Assembly: GCF_011308835.1 (NCBI RefSeq)
Contig: NZ_JAAOHY010000003.1
Location: forward strand, 266,264-330,263
Length of the DNA stretch: 64,000 nucleotides
Source of the DNA: Paracoccus xiamenensis
GTDB taxonomy: Bacteria; Pseudomonadota; Alphaproteobacteria; Rhodobacterales; Rhodobacteraceae
Direction: 5' to 3'
A program made the translations under genes and the position numbers. Shown here piece by piece: positions 55,361 to 63,879 of this stretch. Under the pieces are notes generated by a model. The model saw only the letters and a list, made by a program, of their open reading frames with translations. It did no database searches and was not told the origin of the DNA. Within the stretch, counting starts at the first letter, position 1, and each line of letters opens with the position of its first letter.

Positions 55361-56416
55361 TCAGGCGATCAGCGCGACGCCGACGCCGCGGAATTGCAGG
55401 CGCACGGGCGCGCCGGGGGCGATGGCGGTCGTATTGGTGTCGTCGACAACGAACAGGCGGCCCGCCGCGCTGTCGATTTCATATTCGATGTGATCGCCCA
55501 GATAGGCGGCGGATGCGACCTTGCCTTCCAGCCCCTCGCCATCCTGCACGACGCGGAAGGCACCGGGGCGGACGGCAAGCTTGGCCGGGCCGGGCTGTGC
55601 GCCGCGCGCTGGCAGGTCGATTTCAGCCCCGCCAGCACTGACGCGGGCCATATCGCCCTGTACAGACAGCACCTGACAGTCGATGACATTCGCCTCGCCA
55701 ATGAAATCGGCGATGAATTCGGATGCGGGGGATTCATACAGGTCGCGGGGGGTGCCGTCCTGCGCGATCAGGCCGTCCTTCATCACCACAATGCGGTCGG
55801 ATACCGCCAGCGCCTCGTCCTGATCGTGGGTCACATAGACGGCGGTGAAGCCGAGGCGTTGCTGCAATTCGCGGATCTCTGTCCGCACCCGCCGGCGCAG
55901 GCGGGCGTCGAGGTTCGACAAGGGTTCATCCAGCAACAGCACCTGCGGTTCCAGCACCAGCGCGCGGGCCACGGCGACGCGCTGCTGCTGGCCGCCCGAC
56001 AGTTCCGATGGCAGGCGGTCGCCAAGCCCGGACAGGCCGACCAGATCAAGGCCTTTCTCCGCCAACTGCCGCGCCTCTGCCTTCTTGATGCCGTCGGATT
56101 CCAGACCATAGGCGATATTGTCGAAGACGGTCATATGCGGGAACAGCGCATAGCTTTGGAACACCATCGTCACGTCGCGCCGGTTCGCCGGTAGCCGGGT
56201 CACGTCCTGCCCGCCGATCAGGATCGCGCCTTCGGTGGGTGTTTCCAGCCCCGCCAGCATCCGCAGCGTCGTCGTCTTGCCGCAGCCTGACGGCCCCAGC
56301 AGGGTGACAAGCTGGCCGGGTTCAATCGACAGGTTCAACTGCGGAATGGCGGTGAAATTGCCGTAATTCTTGCGGACCGCGCGGAATTCGACCGCGCCTC
56401 TTTGGGGATTGGTCAA
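55361..56416 (-). CDS. ABC transporter ATP-binding protein, Fbp/Pot/Afu type
   Basis: A 351-residue ATPase with Walker A GPSGCGKTT, signature LSGGQQQR, DEPLSNLDARLR, the switch histidine in VTHDQDEALAVSD, and a C-terminal TOBE-like regulatory domain. Similar ATPases serve ferric-ion, spermidine and sugar-phosphate importers. ATG 56416 overlaps the permease stop by four bases. The specificity is discussed with the binding protein. Confidence 0.92.
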   Translation of the reverse strand: MTNPQRGAVEFRAVRKNYGNFTAIPQLNLSIEPGQLVTLLGPSGCGKTTTLRMLAGLETPTEGAILIGGQDVTRLPANRRDVTMVFQSYALFPHMTVFDNIAYGLESDGIKKAEARQLAEKGLDLVGLSGLGDRLPSELSGGQQQRVAVARALVLEPQVLLLDEPLSNLDARLRRRVRTEIRELQQRLGFTAVYVTHDQDEALAVSDRIVVMKDGLIAQDGTPRDLYESPASEFIADFIGEANVIDCQVLSVQGDMARVSAGGAEIDLPARGAQPGPAKLAVRPGAFRVVQDGEGLEGKVASAAYLGDHIEYEIDSAAGRLFVVDDTNTTAIAPGAPVRLQFRGVGVALIA

Positions 56417-58617
56417 ACGGTCGCCTCCTTCGCGGCGGGTGGGACGGGGCGGCGGCGCAACCTGCGCTCGCCCACAAGCATCTGGAAGCCGCCGATCACG
56501 GTGATCATCACAAGGATCAGGACCGAGGAATAGGCGATAGCGACGCCGTATTGCCCGTTCTCTACCAGACCGACGATATAGGCGGTGGCCATGTTGTATT
56601 TGGCGGAAACAAGGAAGATCACCGCCGAGATCGAGGTGATCGCCCGCACGAAACTGTAGACAAGCGCCGCCATGATCGCGGGGCGCAGCAACGGCAGGAT
56701 CACCCGGCGCAGGGTGCGCCCGGAACCCGCGCCAAGGGTCAGCGATGCCTCGTCAAGGCTGCCGTCAAGCTGGGCCATGGCGGCAACGCTGCCGCGCACA
56801 CCGACGGGCATGTTGCGGAAGACAAAGCAGACGATCAGGATCAGCGCCGTGCCGGTCATCTGGATCGGCGGCAGGTTGAAGGCCATGATATAGCTGATGC
56901 CGATGACCGTGCCGGGGATCGCAAAGCTCATCATCAGCACGAACTCGAACACGGTCTTGCCGGGGAATGTCTGGCGAGAGATCAGCCAGCCGGTCAGCAG
57001 GCCCACCGCCGCCGTCAGCGGTGCGGCGATCAGGGCGATGGTCATGGTGGTCCAGAAGCTGTTCCACGCAACGCCGGTCCAGCGGAAGCCGCCTTCGAAG
57101 GTGACGCCAAAGGCGCGGACGTAATGTTCCAGCGTCAGCGTGTGATCCAGCCCCCACAGCTTCACGAAGCCGCCGAACAGGATCATTGCGTAGACGATGA
57201 CGGTGAACAGGCTCCATGCAGAAACAACGCCGATCACCGGCCATGCGACGCGGGCGGGCAGTTGGGCGTGGGTGCCGCCATCGCCCTTGCCGCCCACGGT
57301 CGCAAAGCTGCGCCCCGACAGCCAGACCCGCTGCGCGATGAAGGCGGACAGGGTAAAGAACAGCAGCACCGCCGCCAGCACCGCCGCACGCGAGGGGTCA
57401 TTCTGCGCGCCCACGACCGAGAAGAAGATCTCGGTCGACAGCACCCCACCCGATCCGCCAAGCACCAGCGGGTTGCCGAAATCGGCCATGCTTTCGATGA
57501 AGCCGATCAGGAAAGCATTCGCGAGGCCCGGCGCCATCAGCGGCAGCGAGACCTTGCGGAAGGTCCGCCAGCGTCCGGCGCGCAGGGTTTGGCTAGCTTC
57601 TTCCATCGAGGGGCTGACGCCCTCGACCACGCCGATCAGCACCAGAAACGAGATCGGCGTGAAGCTGAGCACCTGCGCCAGCCAGATGCCGGTCAGTCCG
57701 TAAATCCAGCGGCCAAGCTCGATTCCAGTCACGCTGTAAATCGCCTGCGTGAGCGTGCCCTGCCGCCCCAGCAGCATGATCAGCGCAAGGCCCACGACGA
57801 AAGGCGGGGTGATGATCGGCAGGACGGTCAGCAGGCGCAGGCTTTTCTTGAAGGGAAAGCGGGTGCGGGTGGCGACAAGCGCGAAAGCGAGGCCAAGAAG
57901 TGTCGTTGCCGTGGCCGTGCAGATGGCAAGGAAGAAGGTCCGCCATGCGACGCCGCAGGCTCCGCCTGTCAGGCAGCCGAGGCTCCATATCTTCGGGTCC
58001 GCGATATTGCGGCGCACGCCCTCGGTCGTGAATGAACCGTCGAAATCCTGAAACGCGCCGGTGAAGATCGACAGGATCGGATAGAAAACGAAGGCTCCGA
58101 CCAGCAGGATCAGCAGCGCGATGGAGGTCAGAACGAAAGCGTCCCCCTTCAGCGCGCCGCGTTCCGCCGCCCCGAAAGAGATCAAGCAGGTGAAGAACAA
58201 CGACAACACCACCGCGCCCGCGCCGAATGCGGGCTGGCCATCGACCTCGCCAAAACTGGCTTCCAGCAGGCCCCAGTTCCAGCCGCGGGTGCCGACCGAC
58301 AGGCCCTCTACCGCCAGCCAGATCAGGCCAAGCGCGCCGATCCAGACCATCGCGCGACCGCGACCTGCGCCGGATGGCGCGCGCAGGCGCAGATACAGGG
58401 CGGCGGCGGTCAGCAGGATGATCGGCCAAAGCTGCCAACGCCCGATCAGCGCCTGAAACAGCCCCGGCCACAGATCGGGTTCAGCGAAGAAATCGCCCAG
58501 CCAGTCAAAGCTGAAAAAGCCCGCGCGGATCCGGTACCAGGGCAGGATCAGCAGCGCCAGGATCGCGCCGCCAAGGATCCAGTCCAGCCGCCTGTTGTCA
58601 GCGTTCATCCGCGCCAC
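56413..58617 (-). CDS. ABC transporter permease, fused double-domain (FbpB/AfuB type)
   Basis: A 734-residue inner-membrane protein with two permease halves, about a dozen helices, and a coupling loop in each half (SMEEASQTLRAGRWRTFRKVSLPLM and LDEASLTLGAGSGRTLRRVILPLL). An extra N-terminal region of about 180 residues with four or five helices precedes the first half, which is longer than in E. coli-type FbpB (about 500). The same shape occurs in Actinobacillus AfuB. The next gene upstream is the binding protein, about 60 bases away. Confidence 0.9.
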   Translation of the reverse strand: MARMNADNRRLDWILGGAILALLILPWYRIRAGFFSFDWLGDFFAEPDLWPGLFQALIGRWQLWPIILLTAAALYLRLRAPSGAGRGRAMVWIGALGLIWLAVEGLSVGTRGWNWGLLEASFGEVDGQPAFGAGAVVLSLFFTCLISFGAAERGALKGDAFVLTSIALLILLVGAFVFYPILSIFTGAFQDFDGSFTTEGVRRNIADPKIWSLGCLTGGACGVAWRTFFLAICTATATTLLGLAFALVATRTRFPFKKSLRLLTVLPIITPPFVVGLALIMLLGRQGTLTQAIYSVTGIELGRWIYGLTGIWLAQVLSFTPISFLVLIGVVEGVSPSMEEASQTLRAGRWRTFRKVSLPLMAPGLANAFLIGFIESMADFGNPLVLGGSGGVLSTEIFFSVVGAQNDPSRAAVLAAVLLFFTLSAFIAQRVWLSGRSFATVGGKGDGGTHAQLPARVAWPVIGVVSAWSLFTVIVYAMILFGGFVKLWGLDHTLTLEHYVRAFGVTFEGGFRWTGVAWNSFWTTMTIALIAAPLTAAVGLLTGWLISRQTFPGKTVFEFVLMMSFAIPGTVIGISYIMAFNLPPIQMTGTALILIVCFVFRNMPVGVRGSVAAMAQLDGSLDEASLTLGAGSGRTLRRVILPLLRPAIMAALVYSFVRAITSISAVIFLVSAKYNMATAYIVGLVENGQYGVAIAYSSVLILVMITVIGGFQMLVGERRLRRRPVPPAAKEATV

Positions 58618-58678
58618 CCGTCACATTGTCAGAAAGGACCGGGGCAGCCCCTCATGCTGCCCCGGCAAGGCCCGGCCT

Positions 58679-59710
58679 TTATTCGGCTGCGCGGCCGCCA
58701 ATTTCCGCGTCCCAACGCGCCAGCAATTCCTTGCGGCGGTCGGCCGAGCCATATTCGGCGAAGTCATAATCGATCAGCTTGATCTGGCTGATATCCGGCA
58801 CCTTGTCCGACACCTTGGCCGCCTTGTTCGACGGGATCTGGAACGAACCCGCTTCGGGCATCAGGTTCTGCGCATCTGCCGTCAGCACCCAGTCATAGAA
58901 GACTTTCGCCTCGTCCGGGTTCTGCGCGCCTTCGATCAGCGACATCGACCCGACCTCGTAGCCCGTGCCTTCGCAGGGTGCCACGACCGCGATCGGGAAG
59001 CCTTCGACAGATTGCGATACGGCGTCATGCATGAAGACGATGCCCAGCCCGGTTTCGCCCCGCGCCGCTGCCTTCACCGGGGCCGAGCCCGATTTCGTAT
59101 ATTGGGCGACATTGGCGTTCAGGCCCTTCAGGTACTCAAACGCCTCATCCTCGCCCATCAGCTGCACCAGCGTCGCCAATGTCGTATAGGCGGTGCCGGA
59201 CGAATTCGGATCGGCAATCTGGATCTCGCCCTTCAGGCCTTCGTTCAGCAGGTCAGCCCAACAGGCGGGAGCTTCCAGGCCCTTTTGTTCGAAGATCTGA
59301 GTGTTATAGCCCCAGCCGAGCGCGCCGCTGTAAACCCCGACCGTGCGATTGCCCGACACATTCGCCTGTTCGACCGCCCAGTCCTGCAGTTCGGCCAGCA
59401 TCGGCGATTCGTATACAGAGGTCAATTCGTCTGCTGCCGCCTGCAAATGCGGGTCGCCAGTGCCGCCCCACCACAGGTCAGTCTGGGGGTTGCGCCCCTC
59501 GGCCCGGATCTTGGCATAGGCCTCGCCCGAGGACAGGCGAACCATGTTCACATTGATGTCGGAATGGCCTGCTTCGAATTCAGTGACCAGCTTTTCGCAG
59601 ATCACCACATCGGCCGAGCAGATCAGATTCAGTTCGGCAGCGCCAGCAGCAAGGACCGGCATACCCATGACTGCGCCTGCCGCGATCGCGGCACTCTTGA
59701 TGTTCATCAT
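58679..59710 (-). CDS. ABC transporter substrate-binding protein (AfuA/FbpA-like)
   Basis: Periplasmic binding protein of 343 residues with a signal peptide (MMNIKSAAIAAGAVMGMPVL then AAGAAE). The core DLWWGGTGDPHLQAAADE, YSGALGWGYNTQIF and FYDWVLTADAQNLMPEAGSFQIP belong to the family in which Actinobacillus AfuA binds hexose phosphates; the tyrosine pair that chelates iron in FbpA is not obvious. GGGAGG precedes ATG 59710. With a phosphatase downstream and a LacI regulator divergent, a phosphorylated sugar or polyol is the likely ligand. Confidence 0.85.
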   Translation of the reverse strand: MMNIKSAAIAAGAVMGMPVLAAGAAELNLICSADVVICEKLVTEFEAGHSDINVNMVRLSSGEAYAKIRAEGRNPQTDLWWGGTGDPHLQAAADELTSVYESPMLAELQDWAVEQANVSGNRTVGVYSGALGWGYNTQIFEQKGLEAPACWADLLNEGLKGEIQIADPNSSGTAYTTLATLVQLMGEDEAFEYLKGLNANVAQYTKSGSAPVKAAARGETGLGIVFMHDAVSQSVEGFPIAVVAPCEGTGYEVGSMSLIEGAQNPDEAKVFYDWVLTADAQNLMPEAGSFQIPSNKAAKVSDKVPDISQIKLIDYDFAEYGSADRRKELLARWDAEIGGRAAE

Positions 59711-59741
59711 TATCCTCCCTTGACCCGCACCCGAGCAAAAG

Positions 59742-59759
59742 GATGCAAAGCTGTGCATC
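59742..59759. promoter_or_regulatory. LacI-type operator, copy 1
   Basis: GATGCAAAGCTGTGCATC matches its reverse complement at 16 of 18 positions. It lies 32 bases before the binding-protein start. A second copy with the core TGCAAAGCTGT is found 98 bases away. Confidence 0.65.
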
Positions 59760-59839
59760 AGGTTCCAACGCGAATCGGCTTTGTGTCAATTGATTTTTGT
59801 GCTGATATGCGGGGGTCGCCCAAAATCCAGATATGAACG

Positions 59840-59857
59840 CTTGCAAAGCTGTTCATC
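59840..59857. promoter_or_regulatory. LacI-type operator, copy 2
   Basis: CTTGCAAAGCTGTTCATC shares 15 of 18 bases with copy 1 in the same orientation, although its own symmetry is weaker. It lies 20 bases before the lacI-type gene start, so it could mediate autoregulation. Confidence 0.6.
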
Positions 59858-59876
59858 CAGACAAACGCAGGACCCC

Positions 59877-60947
59877 ATGCCCCGAACCCCCGCCAGCGCC
59901 AAGGACGTCGCCGAGCTTGCGGGCGTATCACGCGCGGCGGTTTCGCGCTGCTTCACGCCGGGCGCCAGCATCTCGCCCGAGACGCGCGCGCGGATCCTGA
60001 AGGCGGCGGAAACGCTTGGCTATCAGGTCAACCGGCTGGCGAGTGGTCTGATCCGCAATGAATCCGGTATCGTCGCCCTGATCAGCGCCGAAATCGCAAC
60101 CCCATATCGGGCGCAACTTCTGGCGGCGCTGACTGCCGCGCTGCAACGCGCCGGCAAGGTTGCCCTTGTCATCAATACCGACCGCTCTGACGAAAGCGTT
60201 GAACAGGCCTTACGGCAGGCCATCAGCTATCGCACCGACGCGGCGATCTTTCTGTCGGGGATGCCCGCGCGTTCACTGGCGGAAACCTGTCAGCGCAATG
60301 GGATGCGGCTTGTTCTGATCAATCGCGACGGCAACCACCCCGGCTCGCTTCTGGTGCGTCTGCCGGATGAAGATGCCGGCGCGCGCGCGGTCGCGATCCT
60401 GCTGGCGGCTGGCTGCAAACGCCTCGCGCTTGCCAGTTCGCGCACGGGGACGCCAAGCCTTGTCGGCCGCGAGCGCGGCTTTCGCGACGCAGCCCGTTCC
60501 GCAGGGGTCGAATGGATCGAGGAGCGGCTGGGCGCGACCTCCTATGAGACCGGGCTTGAACTGGGCATGGCGCTGCTGACGCGAAAGGACCGGCCCGACG
60601 CGATCTTTTGCACGACCGACCTGATGGCCTGCGGCGTCATGGATGCCGCGCGCTGGCGGCTGGGTATCAGCATACCCGACCAGCTTTCTGTGATCGGTTT
60701 TGACGACATACCACAGGCCGGTTGGGAAGGTTATGACCTGACAACCTTTCGTCAGCCGGTGGACGACATTGCCGCGCAATCTGTGGATTGGCTGCTGTCC
60801 GAAAAGACGGCGGACACGGCCGCGGTGCTGACCCTGGAGCCCCGCCTGAAACTCCGTGGCTCGGTCAGACGCAGCTTCAGGCCGAAAGGTCCGCAGGCGG
60901 CGACCGGCGACGAGCCGATCAGCACCCATGACGCGAAGATGCGCTAG
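59877..60947 (+). CDS. LacI-family transcriptional regulator (Afu-like transporter)
   Basis: A 356-residue regulator with helix-turn-helix SAKDVAELAGVSRAAVSRCFTPGASISPETRARI and a sensor domain (LISAEIATPYRAQLLAAL, FCTTDLMACGVMDAAR, SVIGFDDIPQAGW). ATG 59877 starts the family N-terminus; the longer upstream frame runs through the operator region. It is divergent from the binding-protein gene with two matching operator-like sites between them, so it most likely represses the transporter and itself. Confidence 0.92.
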   Translation: MPRTPASAKDVAELAGVSRAAVSRCFTPGASISPETRARILKAAETLGYQVNRLASGLIRNESGIVALISAEIATPYRAQLLAALTAALQRAGKVALVINTDRSDESVEQALRQAISYRTDAAIFLSGMPARSLAETCQRNGMRLVLINRDGNHPGSLLVRLPDEDAGARAVAILLAAGCKRLALASSRTGTPSLVGRERGFRDAARSAGVEWIEERLGATSYETGLELGMALLTRKDRPDAIFCTTDLMACGVMDAARWRLGISIPDQLSVIGFDDIPQAGWEGYDLTTFRQPVDDIAAQSVDWLLSEKTADTAAVLTLEPRLKLRGSVRRSFRPKGPQAATGDEPISTHDAKMR

Positions 60948-61009
60948 GCTCCAGCGCCGTTGATTTCGGGCTTTTGGCGTAATTCAGGCTTGGTAAGACG
61001 ATCTGATCG

Positions 61010-61263
61010 ATGAACAGTCTTTACTGGCGTAACCGACGCCCAGATGGAGCGCGTGACGCGGTTCTTTCCCAAGCCCTGGCAAGCCTCGCGTTGATGATGG
61101 CCGTGTCTTCACTGGCATAATCTTCATCAATCGCAATGGGTTGCGATGGTGCGATGCGCTGAGGGAACACCGCCCAGCCATTACCCTGTTTAACCGCGGG
61201 AAACGTTGGCGCGACAACGGAGTCTTCGCAAGGCACACCGCACGGCATCAAGCCTGTGCGTGA
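61010..61263 (+). pseudogene. Degenerate IS5-family transposase fragment
   Basis: Translation with two frame changes gives the N-terminus of an IS5-type transposase: MNSLYW, then (from 61029) VTDAQMERVTRFFPKP, then (from 61090) VDDGRVFTGIIFINRNG, LRWCDALREHRPAITLFNR and GKRWRDNGVFAR. About 85 of the usual 250 or more residues remain; neither the DDE catalytic residues nor clear terminal repeats are left. It is a remnant of an old insertion between the LacI gene and the siderophore cluster. Confidence 0.75.
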
Positions 61264-61291
61264 GTTCGGGGGATCACACCACCTTATCCGG

Positions 61292-61591
61292 CTAGCCCTT
61301 GATTTCGCGCCTGCGGCTGCGCGCCAAAAGCCCGACGAATACAACGGTCGCGGCAAGGCTGATATGGCCGTTCCACGCGACGATGCCAAAGCCCGTGCCA
61401 AGGCCGATGATCGCGACCGGCAAGGCCAGCGTGACCAGCACCCAGCCAAGCCAGCGCAGCCACCAGGTCATCCTCGCCGATAGCGCACGACCGAACTCGT
61501 CCCGCTGATGGCGGTTCATGGACAGCGCGAGACATACGAATCCAGCCAGCGAGATCGCAAGGACAAGCGTATGCGAGATTGCAGGGGTCAT
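61292..61591 (-). CDS. DUF3325 family membrane protein
   Basis: A 99-residue protein with three hydrophobic segments (about 6-24, 45-65 and 70-88) and the family pattern LSMNRHQRDEFGRALSA. It commonly travels with a PepSY membrane protein and a TonB-dependent siderophore receptor. Its start overlaps the PepSY gene stop (ATGA). Role unknown; an accessory of iron acquisition is inferred from the neighbours. Confidence 0.8.
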   Translation of the reverse strand: MTPAISHTLVLAISLAGFVCLALSMNRHQRDEFGRALSARMTWWLRWLGWVLVTLALPVAIIGLGTGFGIVAWNGHISLAATVVFVGLLARSRRREIKG

Positions 61592-63159
61592 GTCGCCTCG
61601 CCGACTGATCCAGCGCGGCGCCGTTTCTTTGCTTGGCGGGGCTGATGGCGGGCGGTGCGGCGTGCGATTTCAAGACTGGTCGCAGCCAAGGCCAGCAATG
61701 CCAGATCAAATCCGGCGAAAAGGAAATCCCCGGATGTCAGGCTGCCAGGAAGTCCGCGCGTCGTCGTCAGCAGGTTCAGCGCCGGCAACAGGGCAAGGGC
61801 GGCGGCTGTGGCCAGAAACTGCTCGACCCATGCCCGTTTGGGCGGGCGCAGCGCGGCATGGAACAGCATCAGCGCCCAGAGGATGAAGAACAGATGTATC
61901 TCGCATTCCGCGCGACCGGGCACGTTCAGCGGCAGCAGGCGATTTGCCCACAGCATCCCCGCCATGGCAAAAGGCAGCCCCGCAATGGTGGCGATGTTCA
62001 GCCGCTCGACCAGTCTGAAGCCGAAATAGGGGCGCTGCGGATCGGCCAGCTTGGTCCGCCTTTTGACCGTCCAAAGGACCAGCCCGGACGCGATCATTGT
62101 AGTCCCCGCAAGGCTTGAAAGGAAGTAGAGCCACCGCGTCATCAGATCGGCGAAGCGGCCCATATGCAGGCCATAGAAGACGCCCTGCGTTTCCGCCGCA
62201 GGCCCGGAATGTTCCTTGGCGGTCACCAATTCGCCGCTGACGCCGTCGAAGACCAGATAGCGCGGCGTGGTCGAGACGCGGCGGCTCTGTGCCTGAGTGA
62301 TCGCAACGCGCGCGCCATTATCGGCGGATTTCGTGATCTCGACCGACCGGACAGAGCCCCGCCCCCAACGCGCCTCTGCCTGCTGCACCAGCGGCGCGAT
62401 CGCGGTGAGCGCTGTCACGGCGCCGTGCGGTTCGGGCGCGGGAAGTTTGAAACGGATTTCATTGGTAACGGCGGCCTGTATTTCGGGCGAGGCCACGGAC
62501 TGCATTCCCCATGGCATGTACAGCACCATCAGCGTGACCAGACCGCTGTAAGTCACCATGAAATGAAACGGCAGGCCCAGCACCGACAGTGCGGCATGGC
62601 CGTCCAGCCACGACCTTTGCCCCTTGCCCCATCGGAAGGTGAAGAAATCGGTAAAGATCTTCTTATGCGTGATGACTCCGCTGACGATGGCCACCAGCAT
62701 GAACATCGCGCTGACGCCCGCGATCCATCGCCCCCACAGGCGCGGGATGTAGTGCAGGTTGAAGTGGAAGGAGAAGAAGAAATCACCGCCCTTGGTATCG
62801 CGCGCCGACACCCGCGCGCCGGATGCAGGATCCAGGGTCGCGCTGGCAAAGCCGCTCTCGTCGCGCCAGAAGACAAACACCGTCGGATCGCGTGGTGTGG
62901 GCAGGCGAATGCTCCACATGGTGCCGCCGGGCGCGTGAGTTTTCGACATTGCGTCAATCATCCGCTGTGCCAGCTCTGGCGCGGCGGACGGATGGGATGC
63001 GGCGGGCAGTTCGGGGCGCATCCACACCGATATTTCGTCCCGGAAATAGCTGACAGTGCCGGTCAGGAAGATCGCGTACAGGATCCAGCTGACCAGCAGC
63101 CCGGTCCAGATATGCAGGTCCGACATGGTCTGGCGGATGCCGCGGGGCTTTGCGTTCAT
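61588..63159 (-). CDS. PepSY-associated membrane protein (PiuB-like)
   Basis: A 523-residue inner-membrane protein with four or more helices and two PepSY-like extracytoplasmic regions. RQTMSDLHIWTGLLVSWILYAIFLTG at the N-terminus and WLDGHAALSVLGLPFHFMVTYSGL carry conserved histidines that may bind haem or metal. Such proteins are next to siderophore receptors and are thought to reduce or release iron from siderophores. ATG 63159 was chosen over 63231. It overlaps both neighbours by four bases. Confidence 0.85.
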   Translation of the reverse strand: MNAKPRGIRQTMSDLHIWTGLLVSWILYAIFLTGTVSYFRDEISVWMRPELPAASHPSAAPELAQRMIDAMSKTHAPGGTMWSIRLPTPRDPTVFVFWRDESGFASATLDPASGARVSARDTKGGDFFFSFHFNLHYIPRLWGRWIAGVSAMFMLVAIVSGVITHKKIFTDFFTFRWGKGQRSWLDGHAALSVLGLPFHFMVTYSGLVTLMVLYMPWGMQSVASPEIQAAVTNEIRFKLPAPEPHGAVTALTAIAPLVQQAEARWGRGSVRSVEITKSADNGARVAITQAQSRRVSTTPRYLVFDGVSGELVTAKEHSGPAAETQGVFYGLHMGRFADLMTRWLYFLSSLAGTTMIASGLVLWTVKRRTKLADPQRPYFGFRLVERLNIATIAGLPFAMAGMLWANRLLPLNVPGRAECEIHLFFILWALMLFHAALRPPKRAWVEQFLATAAALALLPALNLLTTTRGLPGSLTSGDFLFAGFDLALLALAATSLEIARRTARHQPRQAKKRRRAGSVGEAT

Positions 63160-63455
63160 ACCGACAGCCCCTGTCCGCCCCATGCACAAGCGGCCAGCAG
63201 CGGCAGACCGGCAAGCAGCAACCCCGCCCAAGCGCGGCGGGCCGAGCGCACGGCGAAGACCCAGACGATCGCGGCGGTATAGACCAGAAAGCTGGCCAGC
63301 ATGCCGGCAAATATCGCGTCAATGCGGTTCGTCGGCAGTGCCAGCGTCGCGACCGAGGTCAGCGCCGCCAGTGCATAACCGCCGAAAAGCGCCGCGATAA
63401 TTCGCGACGCCAGCGGGGCATGTGCCCGGACAGCATGCAGAAAACTGCCTGCCAA
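63156..63455 (-). CDS. DUF3649 family membrane protein
   Basis: A 99-residue protein with about three hydrophobic segments (ASRIIAALFGGYALAAL, IFAGMLASFLVYTAAIVWVFAV, AGLLLAGLPLLAACAW). This small family regularly precedes PepSY/DUF3325 genes in siderophore clusters. Its ATG is one base beyond the receptor fragment stop and its own stop overlaps the PepSY start. Role unknown. Confidence 0.8.
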   Translation of the reverse strand: MAGSFLHAVRAHAPLASRIIAALFGGYALAALTSVATLALPTNRIDAIFAGMLASFLVYTAAIVWVFAVRSARRAWAGLLLAGLPLLAACAWGGQGLSV

Positions 63456-63456
63456 G

Positions 63457-63879
63457 TCAGAACTCCATCGTGGCCGAAATCTGCAATGTCCGGGGTGCGC
63501 CCGTCCCGGCCCAAAGTTGGCCAGCCCAATAAGCCTTGTTTGTCACGTTGGTCAGGCTGGCCCTGACGTTCAGGGGCCGGTCCGCGACCTCGGTCTGATA
63601 GCGCAGCCCGAGATCGTAGATCGTGCGCCCTCCGACCGACTGGCTGTTGTCCGCATTGATGTAGATTTTCGAGATATAGGTGGCGTTCCCCAGCAGCGTC
63701 AGCCCGTCGACGGCGGCGACATCCCATTCCGCGCCCAGCTTGGCCTGAAGCTTTGGCGTGCCGGCCGCCTGCTTGCCTTCGTTTTCGCCGCCCGCCGTTT
63801 TCGTCATCTTGGACTGGACATATCCGACGCCGCCCATCAGCCGAAGGTCGGGACGAAACTCTCCGAAGAAGCTCCATTC
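63457..63879 (-). pseudogene. TonB-dependent siderophore receptor, C-terminal fragment cut by an IS element
   Basis: The visible 140 residues are the last strands of an outer-membrane beta-barrel: EWSFFGEFRPDLRLMGGVGY, GTPKLQAKLGAEWD, LNVRASLTNVTNKAYWAG and a terminal ISATMEF, which ends in the phenylalanine needed for barrel assembly. Upstream of EWSFF the frame stays open but the protein no longer resembles a receptor; the switch falls at the end of an IS21-like terminus (63880). The 5' part would lie beyond the window if it is still there. Confidence 0.8.

Noticed and set aside
58679..59710. Ferric iron-binding protein FbpA
   Set aside because: The iron tyrosine pair is not obvious, and the phosphatase and LacI neighbours argue for a carbohydrate ligand; kept only as an alternative.
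61292..63455. DUF3325-PepSY-DUF3649 genes as pseudogenes because of the nearby insertion elements
   Set aside because: All three frames are intact with ATGA overlaps and normal lengths.
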